Shown: in pieces, positions 22,571 through 35,150 of the stretch
How the letters are laid out: each line of letters opens with the position of its first letter
How positions within the stretch are numbered: the stretch's first letter is position 1
Origin: Mauremys mutica
Taxonomy: Eukaryota; Chordata; Testudines; Geoemydidae
NCBI RefSeq assembly: GCF_020497125.1
Contig: NC_059073.1
Coordinates: 14,591,225 to 14,655,224 of the forward strand
Direction of reading: 5' to 3'
DNA length: 64,000 nucleotides
Translations under genes and position numbers: made by a program
Notes under the pieces: model-generated
Seen by the model: only the letters and a program-made list of their open reading frames with translations
The model's database searches: none
What the model was told of the DNA's origin: nothing

Positions 22571-25500
22571 GTGTTGCCCTCTCTGGTGTTGCAAAAATCT
22601 CAGCTGCCCTTTGAGATCCCAGAACTGTTGCTTTGAGTTGGGGTGACAGTTTGGGTGAGTTCTGGCTCCCCCTCGGTGGGTGCACAAGTTGAGAAGAGAG
22701 CACAGGTCCTCTTCTTCCAGGACCTGTGCAGTAGGATGACACAGTCCCAGTGCAAATGCTTCCCAAGTGCAGACTTTATTGGGATTCATGGGAGCATTAG
22801 CAGTGCCAGACTCGCTAAAGTGGAAGGGGCTGCCTGGGTAGGATGGCAGCACCCACTGTATCTTGTTTCTGTGTGTAGCTCTTGTATGTGCTCCGCCAAT
22901 TCATCCAGGAGGCTTTCTGTTTGCATCTCTCCCCCTCAAGCGGGATGCCTCCAGCATCTATGGCTGGTACTTTGCTCCTCTCCACTTCACTCTAGCGGTG
23001 GTTAATCACCCCACAACCTAGCCACTGTCTCGTTCTATGCCGAGGTGTTTTAAGATAGTGAACGCTAGGTATCTGTCACAATCACAGTCAGCCACGTCCG
23101 TGAGGAAGGGACCATGACATAACCTGAGTCTCATCCAAATTCAGCCCCACAATCACCAAAATGTGCGAGCAGCATGACGTCCAATTTTGGGGGTGGGGGT
23201 GGAAAAGGGGTAGCCCAAGCAAATGGAAATCTGACAAATGGAACACTTGATTGCCAGGTCACTGGTGCATATCAGACTCAGGCCATTAATGGCAAAGTAT
23301 TTAGTGTCTGGAGGCTTAGGTGAAAACAGCTTCATAGATCTCAGGCTTGTTCCTATTCTGGATCCTAGTGGAAAGGGCTCCACATTACACAATAAACTTG
23401 GCTACATTCAGTGCTCACACCGTTGTTAATCCCCCTTTAGTCAGTGAGCGACAGAGTAGCATTTGGCCTACTACCACACTTAGCACCAACTGCCATCTTT
23501 CTTGTCGGTCTCAGCAGAAAAAGCCCAAGACCCTTTTTATATTCTAAGTTGAAGAAATACCATCTAGTTCGCACACGTTCCCCTGACGAACATGTTTCTT
23601 GTTATCTCAGTTCCTGCACCCCTTTTAGAAAATCCTGTTGTAGGACAAAATAATTTCCACTGGGCTGCTGGAGGAGTAAACAAGCCTGTGCTATAGGGTC
23701 TTTATGGAATTCATCTAGGCCCTAGTTTTCCAGTACATGTTTTTGTGATCGCTGTTTTCCATAGCTGCTTAACCACAGCACGAACCGGTGCGAGAGTGAT
23801 GCCTGTGTTCCCTGGTAAGGGTAGCTTCTCTCTAGTGGCAAAGGTTGCTCCTTTCTCTTTGTTTTTCAGAGCCCTCAAGTAAGACAGGGAGTAGGGCAAG
23901 CCCTGGTTTATTAACAGTGCTCACTGGGGCAGAGAACAGTGAGGTCAGGTCTGTGTGGAAAGCAGACGCCATGGCTGTCTCAAACATCCCATGTCCTAGA
24001 TCATAGAGAGGAAACAAATGGGGCAGAGATGGGAGGGAAGAAGAAAGAAATAGACAATGCTCTTTGGGCACTGGTGCTGGGCTGGGAGACTGACTAAACC
24101 TGTCATATCCGCTCTAGGGGAGGCAGTGGGTGTCTCAGGGGGACACAAGGCAGTGTGGGAATGTTAGTGGTGCCAGCAGAATCCTGGGGGTGGGGCCTTT
24201 GTTTGCTGACAGGATTTGCTGGGCTGACAGGTCCTGTTTTCACAGCATTGAAATAAGAGTTGGCAAAGAGCCAGCTGGTCCACACTGATTTTTTTTTTTA
24301 ATTGTCTTTGTCTTACAAGGTCCTAGATTTCTGGGAATTCTCTCTCTCTCTCTCTCATACATATTATTTGCCTTAATTTTCAGAAGCAGCTTTCACTTTC
24401 AGGCCTGCATATTTGCAATCACAAATAATGGAAGGCACACGTTAGAGTACACAGACGCCCAACTGCCTGACTGCAGCCTGCCTGTCGGTAAAATGTCTAA
24501 TTTATCTCAGTCCCACTTCCAGTTATCTGGGGGTAAAAGGACTGGGGAATGTTTGAGTCACTGTGGTAAACGATGAGGTCATTGGCATCACATGATGGCT
24601 TCTTGAGTAAAGGCCTTGGCACTGTTTGCATCTGCAGAGGGGATCAGAGAGCTGTGTTTCTCCTTGTGACATATCTTCCTTCACCCAATCAGGGATCTCA
24701 GCCTCTCTCTCTGATGCCTCCTTCCTGGCTGTCTCACCATCAGTTTACCTTTAACATGGAAAAAAAAAAGATGTTCCATACCCTTTTTCTCCAGTGATAG
24801 AAACACTCCTATCAGAGGGATACATCAGGTGGTTGGCTCTTCTTACACTTACGCTAATAGATCTGGAATTAGTGAAGACATAGAAGCAAGTATGTCTTAG
24901 GGGGGAAGAGACTAAAAGGGTAAAAACTGACCTGAGCTGCTAGTATTTTAAGAAGTGGCTCCCACAAACATGCCCCACTAATAAAAACCTCGGGTTAAAT
25001 CCTGACCCTATTAAATCCAGTGGCAAAACTCCCATAGACTTCAGTGCGGCTAGAATTTCACCCAAATGTTCTATAGTGGTTGTGTGTGCACATCAGGGAG
25101 GAAGGGAGTAGGACAGGGACCATCTTTTTGTTCCCAATTAAACAAAAACACTTCTCATAACCAAGAAAAGAATAAGCACCCTGGGCAAACAAACATACTG
25201 TTTTAAGTGCCACATGCAGAAAATGTTGGTGCTTTGTCCCTGAGAAACATCCTGTGCATACCGAGAGTATGGCACAGGGTCAAGCCTGTGCCAGTTGAAA
25301 GTGGGTGAGGTGGGGTGAATGTCTTGGAGGAGGTTCGGTGCGGGTATTGCCCACCAGGAATTTAAAATGCATGCCCCTCTGTGCAGTCTGGTCACTATTC
25401 TAAATATCACCAGAGTTCAGTGCTGGCCTGTCTATCCAGAGGAACTTGCAGTGACTCCTTCTGGAGATCAGTTTAATTACAGACTCCCCTTCTGCTGAAT

Positions 25501-27086
25501 TCAGTGGGTGAGGCCACTTAGCAACACATCTTTCCTGTTTTGAGTCACTGGAAGCTTTTATTCAATCACTTTTCTTTTCAAACCATGGGAGAAATATGCA
25601 GCACAAACAAGCTCTGGCAATCATCCTTCAGTACCAGTTACATGGGTGTTGAGCAGGAATGCTGTGTGTGGGGCTTTGATTTGATTTATATTTAAACATT
25701 GATTGCAAACTTTTCCACAACGGGTAACAGATAAAATTATGACTCTTTTACCGAACCCAAATCTCTACTTCTCACATCCATGGCTAGAGGATTTTCCATT
25801 GCAAAGGAAAGAGAAACTACTGAATGAAATGTGTTTTGTCAATATTACCCTCTCCTGTTGACCAGCTAGCAATGCATCTCCTACTCAATATCCTTTTCAA
25901 GATGCCTCTCCAGCTCTGGCTTTGAAAGTTGCATGTTCTGGTAATGATGTCTCCAGAGTAAATACATCCTTGAAAAGGAAACAATGAAGGCTGCAAGAAC
26001 AGTTCACTCCAAAGGAGAAGATTAGAGAGAGAACCAAAACATCATCTATAGCTCCATCCACACCATTGGGGATAAAACCATGTTAATAGAACCACTTCAT
26101 GGTTCATTCTAACACTATTTGTCTGATTGTCACGGAGAAGCCGTAATTTTAATATTGTGTTTAAAAAACTCTGTCTCTTCTATATGTAGTATGTGACCCC
26201 TTTCCTTCCCATTCGTTATTATTTAAGCATTGATTATGTGTTCAGTACTCACAAGACACATGTAAAGATGACCCCTGCCCTGAGAAGTTTACTATGTAAA
26301 AGACTGGTAAAGAGAAGGAAGAATGCTTCAGGAAACCCAGAGGGACAATTTAAACCTAGATTTCATTATGATTTAGTCCCTCTCTAAATAGTTAAACAAT
26401 CAAATCAGTTCCTGGGTCCATAAATAAAACAAGCCTCCATTAACGAAAGAAAAAAAACCAGGACAAACCCATGGAAAACTAAGGGAAGGGGTAAAATGTA
26501 AGCATCTTACTAGTATGTTATCTTACAACGTGTGTTTTAGTATCAGCGTCTAATTATTTCTGTGCCTATTCAAACTCAGTGACCTAGGATCATGGAAGCA
26601 GGGTCCAACAAGCATTCAGGAACAGCACTGGCTGATGTAGCACCTTGTCACCTAGGAAGGTGAAGTCTTGAATAAGCTCTCCTGCAGCTGTATGCACATT
26701 TGTTTTCCAAACAGCTTTGCCAAGCCTACAGCTGGATGGCAAATTGAAACCATATGAATAGGAACCATTTAAAAACAGGGTTCTGTTAGCCTACTTTTAC
26801 TCTTGTCATCCTGTCAGACCAGTCTACCTCAGAAGAACTACTGCATCAGCAACCATGTTATAGCTTGGTTTATTTGCGCCTGTACAGACAAGGCCATGTT
26901 ACAGTTTTAACATGCTGTGTTGTATCCCTATCGAGGACAGGTGTGTCGTGCTGTTCATTATAGCAAAGTTTGGTCCATAATACACAAGTATGATCGTATC
27001 TTGGTGTAACAACACAGTGAGGCAGTCCTGTGTTACAACAAAGTAGCTTGGTATGGTAACCTTTCTAGTGTAGGTAGGCTCTCAGA
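22571..27086. other. Long non-coding stretch
   Basis: Apart from a CT microsatellite (24334-24356) and an old motif near 25000-25060, nothing is recognised on either strand. Confidence 0.5.
24334..24356. repeat. CT microsatellite
   Basis: A run of (TC)n of about 20 bp. Similar short runs occur at 40202-40219 (CT) and 16880-16893 (GT). Confidence 0.8.
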
Positions 27087-27343
27087 CAGTGGTGGCAGAA
27101 GACGGGGGCAAGGAGCCATGCCCCCCGTCCCCACTTTTAAACATGAGAGGGCTTTGCCCCTCCCACTTTTTGCAAGCCATGGGGGGTGCAAGGCAGAGAG
27201 GAACGAGCAGGGGGTGGAGTCTTGAGGGGAAGAAACTGTGCAAAGGCAGGCCTGGGGGGGGGGGGGATGGGCGGTGCAAGGGCCGCGTCTCAGAGAGAAG
27301 GGGCGAAGCCTCAGAGGGAGCAGCACAAGGGGTGGGACCACTG
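27087..27343. repeat. GC-rich repeat, possible hAT-like MITE
   Basis: Its ends CAGTGGTGGCAG and GGTGGGACCACTG form a short inverted pair of the CAGTGGT type seen in hAT elements. No 8-bp duplication is visible. It includes a 13-base G run at about 27254. Overlapping open frames are compositional. Confidence 0.4.
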
Positions 27344-29304
27344 TTTGTGCACCTGTGTACTGTATCTCCAAAGTGTCCATTCTTAACCGGTGATAGAAAA
27401 TTGTGAACTCAGGCTTTTTGTACCTTGCTCTCTTAAAGAATTTTCATTTTTTACTGTGTTGGTTCTTAAACCCAGCCCCCCAAAGAACCGTCTTGTCTAA
27501 AACATCACTGTGCACCTCTTATTGCCTCTAACGCATGGGACTGAATGACTGAGCTGTGATTGTCATGGGACAGGGACGGGGAGAAGGACACAGTCTGTTT
27601 GACAAACGTCTGCTCTTGGTCAGAGGGACATAGCCTGGCTCCTTTGATTTATAACCCCACAACCCATTTGTGTTCTAACGCACTTCCTGCAGCAGAGCAC
27701 AGGGGAAAAGGTGAGTGCAAAAGCTCATTCTACTAGGATTTTTTCTCTCCTGTTGTTACTAAACCCAAAAGCCGCGATTTTCAAAAGCGCCTAAGGGAGA
27801 TTTGTGCCGAATCTCATGTTTTCATGGATGTTTAGTTAGCTAAAATTTCAATACCCCCCCCCCTTTTTTTTTACTTAAACATTCCCCTGCAGTACATTAA
27901 ATAATAGAAAATCCAAATGCAGCTTTGTGTTACTTCATCGAACCAGAAAGTGACCAAATTAAAAAAAAGGTGATTTTCTCCTTTGAAAATCTGAGCGAAA
28001 AGAGCTGGGGGCTTGGTTTTGGACAAACTGGTTTGGATAAAATATGAACTGAACCGAATCTTCCTTCAGAACTCATCATTGAAACGCAGCTGAATCCTTT
28101 TGGTGATGGTTTCTAATTCAGTAAAATGCAGCTTCTCTTTGAGCAACCAAATACAGAACTGCTCATGGTGTCCATTCCCAGCCTGCCCCGTCACCTAGAA
28201 TAAAGCTGAAAGCCTTTCCCACAGTCGCCCATTCAGGGAGAGAGCCATTGGGCTTGAGTCCACCATCCTTACTCATGCCCAGCAGTACCTTACTCTGTGA
28301 AGAGTCCCGTTGGGTAAAGATGGCAGAATCCAGCCCATAGAGTGTAAATCAAGTCTCTAAGGTCAACAAATGGATTCTGTTGGACTGTTTCTTTCAGAGT
28401 GGAGTGCCCTGCCCTGGGAATATGTTTAAATCTAGGAACTGTCTCAGATAGCGTTGTGTTGCCCTGGAGGAGAGGGCAAATCTCAGCTAGTCAGTTCCCA
28501 TACTACAGAGTGCTTGGTAGATCAACAGTCAAGACCTTTCATTTCACCGAGAAGTGAGTGGGAAGCCTCTGGTGTGACAGGTGTAACAGATTCCCTACTA
28601 CAACCGGTTGGAAATGTTTTATTTAAAGCTTGTTTGACAGAAACTGCTATTTTTGTCAGAAATCAAGACTTTTTTTAAATGTTTACATTTTGATGAAAAT
28701 TCCTGGGGGGAAAGTATGTTAAAATGAAAATATTTTAATTTGGGGGAAAATATGAATTTTGTTTTGGATTTGTAACTATTTTAGAATTTCAGTTTGGGAT
28801 TTGGTTTTATGTTTTTTTATTTTTATGTTATATTTACATTATTTCATGACACGGTGGTACTACATGTCATGACATTATGGACTGTTACTGCAGGCATGAT
28901 ATAATTGTTTTATTTTAAAAATCATTAGGAGCAGATGCCACTTAGCACTGATTGATCTAGAAGGATTGTTTCAAAGTGTTTCCTGTTTGTGTTGTAATTA
29001 AACAGCTTGACACAAACAAGAGACGCTTTGAGCAGAGTACGTCTGACAGAGTTGTGTGTTAAAGAAAACGGATCGAGTGAGGCATATTGTTAGGTGGGTG
29101 CCAGGCACATGTTCTCTCATGGTCATAGCTGCTAAAGTTCACCAGGTTCAACCCCAAAAAGGAAAGTCCCATTTAATACCCATGTTCTAGTGTGTTAATC
29201 TACCATAATTATTAGTTTGCCCTCTAAAGAAAACACCACCACAATTTGTCTTTATTTCAAAGAGACAATGTCACAATAAAAGGCCTAAAACCAAAAAAAT
29301 TACC
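27344..29304. other. Non-coding, AT-rich
   Basis: Contains a C-then-T homopolymer run near 27855-27875. No gene seen. Confidence 0.5.
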
Positions 29305-29571
29305 TTGACTCAGAGTTTAACTGCATGGCAAAATGTATCAACACTTCTATGCTGGAATAATTAAACTGCTACCGTTTGACCAATACTTCATATGTGGACA
29401 CCCTTATTCAAAATAACCGCGGCCTTATTTCAGCTTTTGATGTATGCTAAACCAAATAAAGGCTGCTGTTACTCTGCATAAGAATGTCCAAACAGCTTTA
29501 ACTTTGGCAGTATAATTATGCTGATATAGTAAAGGTGATAAATTTCCCCTGTAGACAAGCCCTCAAGCTAT
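29305..29571. repeat. Possible MITE remnant
   Basis: It ends in CTGTAGACAAGCCCTC, the reverse of a frequent MITE end, with internal ATATGTGGACACC. The left end is not resolved. Confidence 0.3.
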
Positions 29572-30339
29572 ATATTTCCCCTTTTAGAGGTATCTGCGCA
29601 CAAGTAGAATTCTTATTTGTCAGCTGGAAACTAAACTGCTTTGTTAAACCTGTTTCTAATTTGGTCACTTTCTTGCTGTAGGCAACAACACTGTTATGTC
29701 AGGGTTTCCTATTCTTTAATGTACTGCACAGGAATGTTTAAGTAAAAAAACCTTTTAATTGAAATTTTAGATAACATCCATGAAAACATTTCTATTTCTG
29801 TTAGGCTTTTCTTTTTAAAAGAAATTACAAACCATAATGTTTGGCCCTGGCTGGTTTGATAATGCCCATCTAAGCAGATCTAATCTCCTTTGTTTGTGTG
29901 ACTGAGTAGCTTAACGAACACTGTAGCTATATTACTCTATCTTTAATGAATTATGAGTGCAAGTGAGATTGATGGGGTTTTACAGGGTAAATATTCTGAT
30001 GTTCCTACCTATGTGAGCTAAACCTTCACAATTTTGTCCATTTTTATTCACAGTTGTTTCAATTTCAGGACTAGAACAGAATTGCTACATTTTAAAAAAA
30101 AATGCTGTGACTGGTCAGAAGCTTTTCACAGTGTTTGATTTTCTCTTTAAAGCAGCTGTCAACATTGCTACTCATTTCCCCTATACAAAGTTTGCTGCTG
30201 CAGTTTTGGCTCTGTGTCGTAGCATTGCTTGTGCCGTAGCAGATGTAGGAAAAAAGATCTGACAGAACAATAGTGCCTATCAGCTGATCATACATAGGAA
30301 ACCAATGCATATACTGTGATCTTCATTAGTGTTAAGGGA
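29572..30339. other. Non-coding, AT-rich
   Basis: Nothing recognised. Confidence 0.5.
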
Positions 30340-31480
30340 GTTGTCATGGTGCCTAGTGTGGGTCGCAGCGGAGAATGCCCAAACCTAGGACAGGCTGTCA
30401 GAAAATAGGGCAGACACCCCAAACTGGTGGTATATTCCATCATTAGAGTTCACCAAGCCTGTAATAAAAAGGTACTCCCAGATCACTATACTAGTTTATC
30501 ACAGAGTACAAACAGTCCCCTTGGCGTTCCAGCCCCTATTACCACTCAGGCAAACTGAACTTTACGGTGTACAGTTATTAAAACTAAACACACCACACAT
30601 TAGATTCTTCCACTCACCCCAGGTCATTAGAGACGTCAGGATTTCACCAAAAACAATGCTATTTGCCAATCCTTAGTAAACTGAACATTTATTAATCAAG
30701 AAAATGAGTTATTAAAAATGTTAAAAGCAGATAATACATTACTGTTGAATCAGAATACGAGTCCAACTGCTAGCCGAGATAGCCCATGTCTGCTAAATCT
30801 CCGTAAGTTTCTTAGAGTCCTTCCATAAATCTTACAGCGTGTACCAGAATGATTTTTTAGAGGATCTCAGTCCAAAGGCTCAAATGCTCCCTGTTTAGAG
30901 TTCAGCAGATCAGAGATGTCAGGGTCTTCCCAATGCTGCTGCTTATAGCTGCGAACAGCTCAGTGAGTGTCACTGGCACAGCATGGGTTTTCCCAGGACA
31001 AAGAGTAGGTAATGCAGACAGTTTGAGAATCTCTGTTAAACCAGTGACCCTTGCTTTGAAGTTAACCTTCTACTTCCCATGCATACACAAATAATCCAGT
31101 CACATTGATTTACATAAAGTAATTGCTGGCCATTCATTATAACAGGGATAGATAATTGAAGACAATACAGGTAATATCATTAGTTCCATGCAGTATATAC
31201 ATCTTTGATCTTAAGGTTGATTGAGTACAGGATACAGACCCATGAAAACAATATCATCTACATTTTCCTTGATCTCTTAGCAACACAAGTGAATAAGCGG
31301 GTGTTCTCTAGCCCATTTAACATCCCTTTGATACTCACACAAATTGAACTGGTCTGATTGCCTTGCAGTGCCTCTTGACATGCCTTTAAAGGTTACACAC
31401 ACAAGTGACCTGGCCTTTTAACTTTAACCTCAGATTGGTTTGTTAGCATCAAAGGAGTATCAAGCACAGATATTTCAGCC
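30340..31480 (-). repeat. Probable LTR or long interspersed repeat
   Basis: About 1.1 kb of evenly composed non-coding sequence between two AT-rich stretches. It reads like an antisense solo LTR (AGGGCAGACACCCCAAACTGG near one end, GGCTTTTAACTTTAACC-like sequence near the other). Termini and duplication were not found. I infer the class from general resemblance only. Confidence 0.35.
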
Positions 31481-31531
31481 CAATGTTTTTGGTTTGGTTT
31501 TTTTTGGTAAGATTAACCCTGGCTGGTACAT

Positions 31532-31658
31532 TAGGGTGACCAGATAGCAAGTGAGAGAAATTGGGACACTTTTTTTCAGCGGGATATAGTTGTGTATGTA
31601 AGACAAAGCCTCTAATACTGGGATGGTCCCAATAACACTGGGACATCTGGCCACACTA
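31532..31658 (-). mobile_element. TAGGGTGACCAGA hAT MITE, copy 1
   Basis: Inverted ends TAGGGTGACCAGA and CTGGCCACACTA. Perfect 8-bp duplication TGGTACAT (31524-31531, 31659-31666). It lies about 170 bp from the proviral 3' LTR and is oriented opposite to the other three copies. Confidence 0.85.
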
Positions 31659-31825
31659 TGGTACATACATACGGATGGTTTGGCTTCGCTGGGAATGCTA
31701 TATTCTGTGGGCTATCCCAAGCTGAACAGTGGTAATTCATTAGCAGGCTTGTTCCCACAGAACCAGCAACAAAGCAGCGTCACAGCCTTTTGGATGAGAT
31801 ATAAAGCTGGGACTGACTATATGTG

Positions 31826-31829
31826 GTAG
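31826..31829. repeat. Target-site duplication GTAG (3' side of provirus)
   Basis: These four bases abut the outer end of the 3' LTR and match 39667-39670 outside the 5' LTR. The intact pair shows one integration event without LTR-LTR exchange between loci. Confidence 0.9.
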
Positions 31830-32249
31830 TGTTAGGTAAAAAAGCAAGTCCTTACTCACCTCTCCAGCACCCGAGTTCGTGTGGAGTTGGTATGGGGCTC
31901 ACAAATCTGTCAGAGACCAGACAACACTTCGTTGATCAACGGGCTCACACTATCCTTAGCTTAAAAGCCTTCGGAGTAAGTGTGGCAAGTTTATTAGGGG
32001 TGAGCATCAATATTTATACACAGAAGTAAACAAAGTGATTAACAGATCATAATGGTCATGCATAATCAATCAAGATTCTACAGGATAAAACAGGTTAAAA
32101 TGTAAATTAGAAAAGACAAAGGGGGAGATGGCTACTTAAGGGGAGGGGGTGTCATGAGTAGTTCACAGGTCAGAGCTTTGATTAAAAGTTTCAGATAGAG
32201 ACATCAAGTCTGGGTTAAGTTTAAACTCATAAAAAGTTCAGACTCAACA
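31830..32249 (-). repeat. Proviral 3' LTR (420 bp)
   Basis: This copy lies downstream on the viral strand. On the plus strand it begins TGTTAGGTAAA and ends GACTCAACA, so the viral-strand ends are TG and CA. It carries a TATA-like TATAAATA (minus strand, 32011-32018) and an AATAAA polyadenylation signal 15 bp further on (31990-31995). This puts most of the LTR in U3. It differs from the 5' LTR by eight transitions, one 4-bp indel and one 1-bp indel. Confidence 0.95.
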
Positions 32250-32260
32250 TTCCTCCATTT
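32250..32260 (-). promoter_or_regulatory. Polypurine tract before 3' LTR
   Basis: On the viral strand AAATGGAGGAA directly abuts the TG of the 3' LTR, where plus-strand DNA synthesis is primed. It is shorter and less pure than the tract of murine leukaemia virus. Confidence 0.75.
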
Positions 32261-32301
32261 GTAGCTTTGGGATAACTATTTACCAAAAGCTACACCCCAT
32301 T

Positions 32302-33765
32302 TTAAGGAGCCAAGGGCCGCTTGGCAATTTCAGCCTGGGCCAACTCGAAGAGAGTAAGGCCTTTGGCTGAAGTAGGAAAAGAATAAACTGACCTACATGA
32401 GTTTATGAGGGAGGGGACACACTGAATACAGCAACACAGTATTATAAGGATTACTATGGCCCCAACAATACCCACCAAGAGTTTTTTAACCCACCCAAAT
32501 CCAGGCAGCCAATTCCATAAGGCTCCCCACCAATTATAAGGTGGCTGGCCAGAGGAGTAGTTCTTAGCCATTTTCCTTAGATGTTTGGTACGTTGAAAAG
32601 TGTCAGGGTAGGTGTCGTTTACAAAAACACAGCATTCTTCATTTATGAGGGCGCAAGTTTTTTCTTGGGCTGCTAACATTATGTCTAAAGCCATTTGGTT
32701 TTGCAAAGCTAACTGGCGCAGCTGGGACATTTTTCCGGCCTGATTCTTAAATAGAGTCGCAGTTTTATTGGTTAAAGATTCTAGTAGTCCCTGCAGACGG
32801 ATGACACCACCCCTCAAGCTAATAAGACCAGCCCACCGCTGCCACGACAAACCATCACGGATATTAATATCTCTGAAGGTTTCACGGATGTTACGAACGT
32901 GGGGAAAATGGGGGGAGGTGAGGGAGATGCGAGAAGGCGGTGTGAGCCACGCTAAATAACATGACCCTGCCCAATCAGGGGAGAGAAAGTAATAAGCTTT
33001 GGGCCCGCACACCCAGTATGTTCCATACATTGTGTTTCGGGTGTTCCATTTCTCAAAGTAGGAGGTAACCCACCACCCGTTGGACCACTGTTCCCCTGGT
33101 AACGCAGAGGGGTCGTTGTGCGAACCGCAGAGGCACAATTTGGTAGTGGTGTTTTCAAAGTGCAGTGTAGTACTGCTTGAGCAGTTGTAGAAGGCAATCG
33201 TATATCCCTTAACAATTAGTTGGACACCCTCGTGATCTGAGCAGGGCTTCTTAAAAGCTGACTCTGAAGGCTTGCCCACCCATGAAAAAGTTGTATCGGG
33301 GTGAGGGATCCACATATGGGATAAGTGGGATGCGCAAGGCTTGAAGCCAAGATTTTTACTAAAGGCGGTGCCATTAAAATACATGTTGCATTTACTTGTT
33401 CCCACAAAAGTTGACCCCTTTTCTTTAACAAAACACAGTGATCCTGTCTGATTGGTTACCCTGAGATATCTGTTAATTGGCACTCCTGTTTTGTCCCATG
33501 TAAGATTGTGTTGGACTGGATCTTTTACTCTAGCCGGTGGCATTCAAGTCATATTAGCAGTGGTCAGGGGAATGGGTGTGAAGGGGAGTCCCTGTTCTGC
33601 ATTTACTGGACATTGAGTACATACCCAGCAATTACTTCTATTTTCTAAAATACGAGTTTTAACCTCGTGGGAATATCTAATAAAAGCATTATCTTCATAA
33701 GCAGAAAATAAACTAAAAAGGCATGATAAAAAACATACAGTTGTCAGAATAAAAGGTCCTTTTAT
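32302..33765 (-). pseudogene. env: env, broken (surface and transmembrane subunits)
   Basis: Env is the membrane glycoprotein that binds receptor and fuses membranes. The frame opens at about 33777 with a hydrophobic leader (near FILTTVCFLSCLF), but no ATG stands ahead of it. The N-terminal part contains a CWVC motif like the CXXC isomerase motif of gammaretroviral SU. An in-frame TGA (33544-33546) interrupts it, and the frame continues from ATG 33543 for 413 codons. Counting from there: several N-X-S/T sites, a minimal R-X-X-R (RNIR, 217-220) where a furin site would fall, a CX6CC motif at 297-305 (C297, C304, C305), a membrane span at about 355-372 followed by cysteines, and a short cytoplasmic tail. 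CXXC plus CX6CC implies a disulfide-linked gamma-type Env. It is not expressible as it stands. Confidence 0.9.
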
Positions 33766-34718
33766 TTTTTTTGAGTCAGTTTAAGTCTGATGTCTGAAAG
33801 AGGTAAGCTGGTCCACTGGTCAGAGGCAGTGTCTTCAGTGGTGGCAAGAGCTGCTGGTCCGTCACTGTGGTCCACTACGGCTGGCTTGACGTGGGAGTGG
33901 TGGATCCAGGATTTGCGTCCTTCCAGGAACACTGCAGTCTGGGTTGTTAAAAGAACCTGGTGGGGTCCAGTAAACCTTGGCTGGAGGGTGTCGCCACGAA
34001 TGAACTTTTTGGCCCAGACAAAGTCCCCTGGTTGGAACGGGTGGATCTGTTCTTCTAGTGGCACGGTCTGGGAAAACTGCAAGGCTTTCCAAAGGGTACG
34101 GAGGCGAGCCTGTAGGGAGAGAAACTGGCATGCGGTCATATGATCCCCTCCCAATAGTGAAACATCAGCACGTGGTAGCGCCCCGCCTTTGAAAGGGGGG
34201 TGTCCATAGAGCAGTTCAAAGGGGGATAATTCCAATACACGGGTTGGGCGAGTACGAAGGTGAAACAGGACCAAGGGAAGTACCTGAGGCCACTTTAACC
34301 CTGTTTCCTGACAGTATTTAGCCAATGTAAGCTTAAGCTTCCTATTTATACGCTCAACTTTCCCGCTAGACTGGGGGTGGTAGGGTGTATGAAAGGAGTG
34401 TGAAATGCCCAGTCCTTGTTTTAAACGGCCAAGGACATTACCAGTAAAGTGGGGTCCGTGATCTGAGTCAAGCATGAGAAGGATGCCAAAACGGGGTACA
34501 ATGTCTCTAAGGAGGATCTTCGCCACTGTGGCAGCAGTACAATTAGCAGTAGGAAAAGCTTCGACCCATGAAGTCAGAGGGCAAACCAAAACAAGGAGGT
34601 GCTTTTTTCCAAAAGCCTTTGGCATATCTGCAAAGTCAATTTGAAGATGTTGAAATGGAGCAGCAGGCGGAGGTCTTCCACCCTTAATTTTGTTAAGAGG
34701 CGGAGCAGGTCCATTACG
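33762..34718 (-). pseudogene. pol: pol part 3: integrase catalytic core and C-terminal domain
   Basis: Integrase joins viral DNA to the host genome. Downstream of the in-frame TAG the frame is open for over 300 codons, of which the part from ATG 34625 is 287. The first catalytic Asp lies just before that ATG (QIDFAD). D55 (LDSDHGPHF) and E91 (SSGKVERIN) then follow with exactly 35 residues between them, giving the D,D-35-E triad. The usual Asn after the second Asp is His here. A GPY/F-like segment (PRFTGPHQVLLTTQTAV) marks the C-terminal domain typical of gammaretroviruses and some gypsy elements. The pol stop TAA (33762-33764) overlaps the start of the env leader frame. Confidence 0.92.
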
Positions 34719-35150
34719 CTAACATGTGCTGCATGCTTTCACTATTGACAGGCAGTAGGGTTGAATGCCTGGAGCATACCAAAAGCGAGCAATGGTGTCC
34801 ACAAGGGCGTGCGTGCCGTAGTGACCCCCCTTATCATGGTGCCAGCGAACTGCCACGGGGTATGTGGAGCGAGGGAGGCAGGCTCGGCCATCCGGCATAA
34901 GCCAGGTCCCTTTGACCAGAGTGGCTCCGAGGCTCTCCCACGACTGTAGTTCAGCAGCAGGTACCGGTACAGGGTGCGGTGGAGTAAAGGAGGAGGTTAC
35001 AATAGCCAACGTGGGCATGGCTAAGGGTAAGACGGCAGCCGCCTTGGCGGAGGCGTCAGCCAGGGCATTCCCATGGGTGACGGGGCTATCATCTTTAGTA
35101 TGGGCCCGGCAGTGAACTACAGCCAGGACTGAGGGTTCTTGGCATCCAAA
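34719..35150 (-). pseudogene. pol: pol part 2: RNase H C terminus and integrase zinc-binding domain
   Basis: This piece follows the frameshift. It first gives the end of RNase H (HCRAHTKDDSPVTHGNALAD), with the final catalytic Asp in NALAD. The integrase N-terminal HHCC domain follows: a His pair near HHDKGGHYG and the cysteine pair CSTC. An in-frame TAG (34719-34721) directly after the second cysteine cuts it from the catalytic core, which continues in the same frame. Confidence 0.88.

Noticed and set aside
33790..34143. Plus-strand frames within the provirus (also 37388-37708, 38294-38778)
   Set aside because: They are antisense to pol and gag with no conserved motif. Antisense genes of other retrovirus groups do not resemble them.
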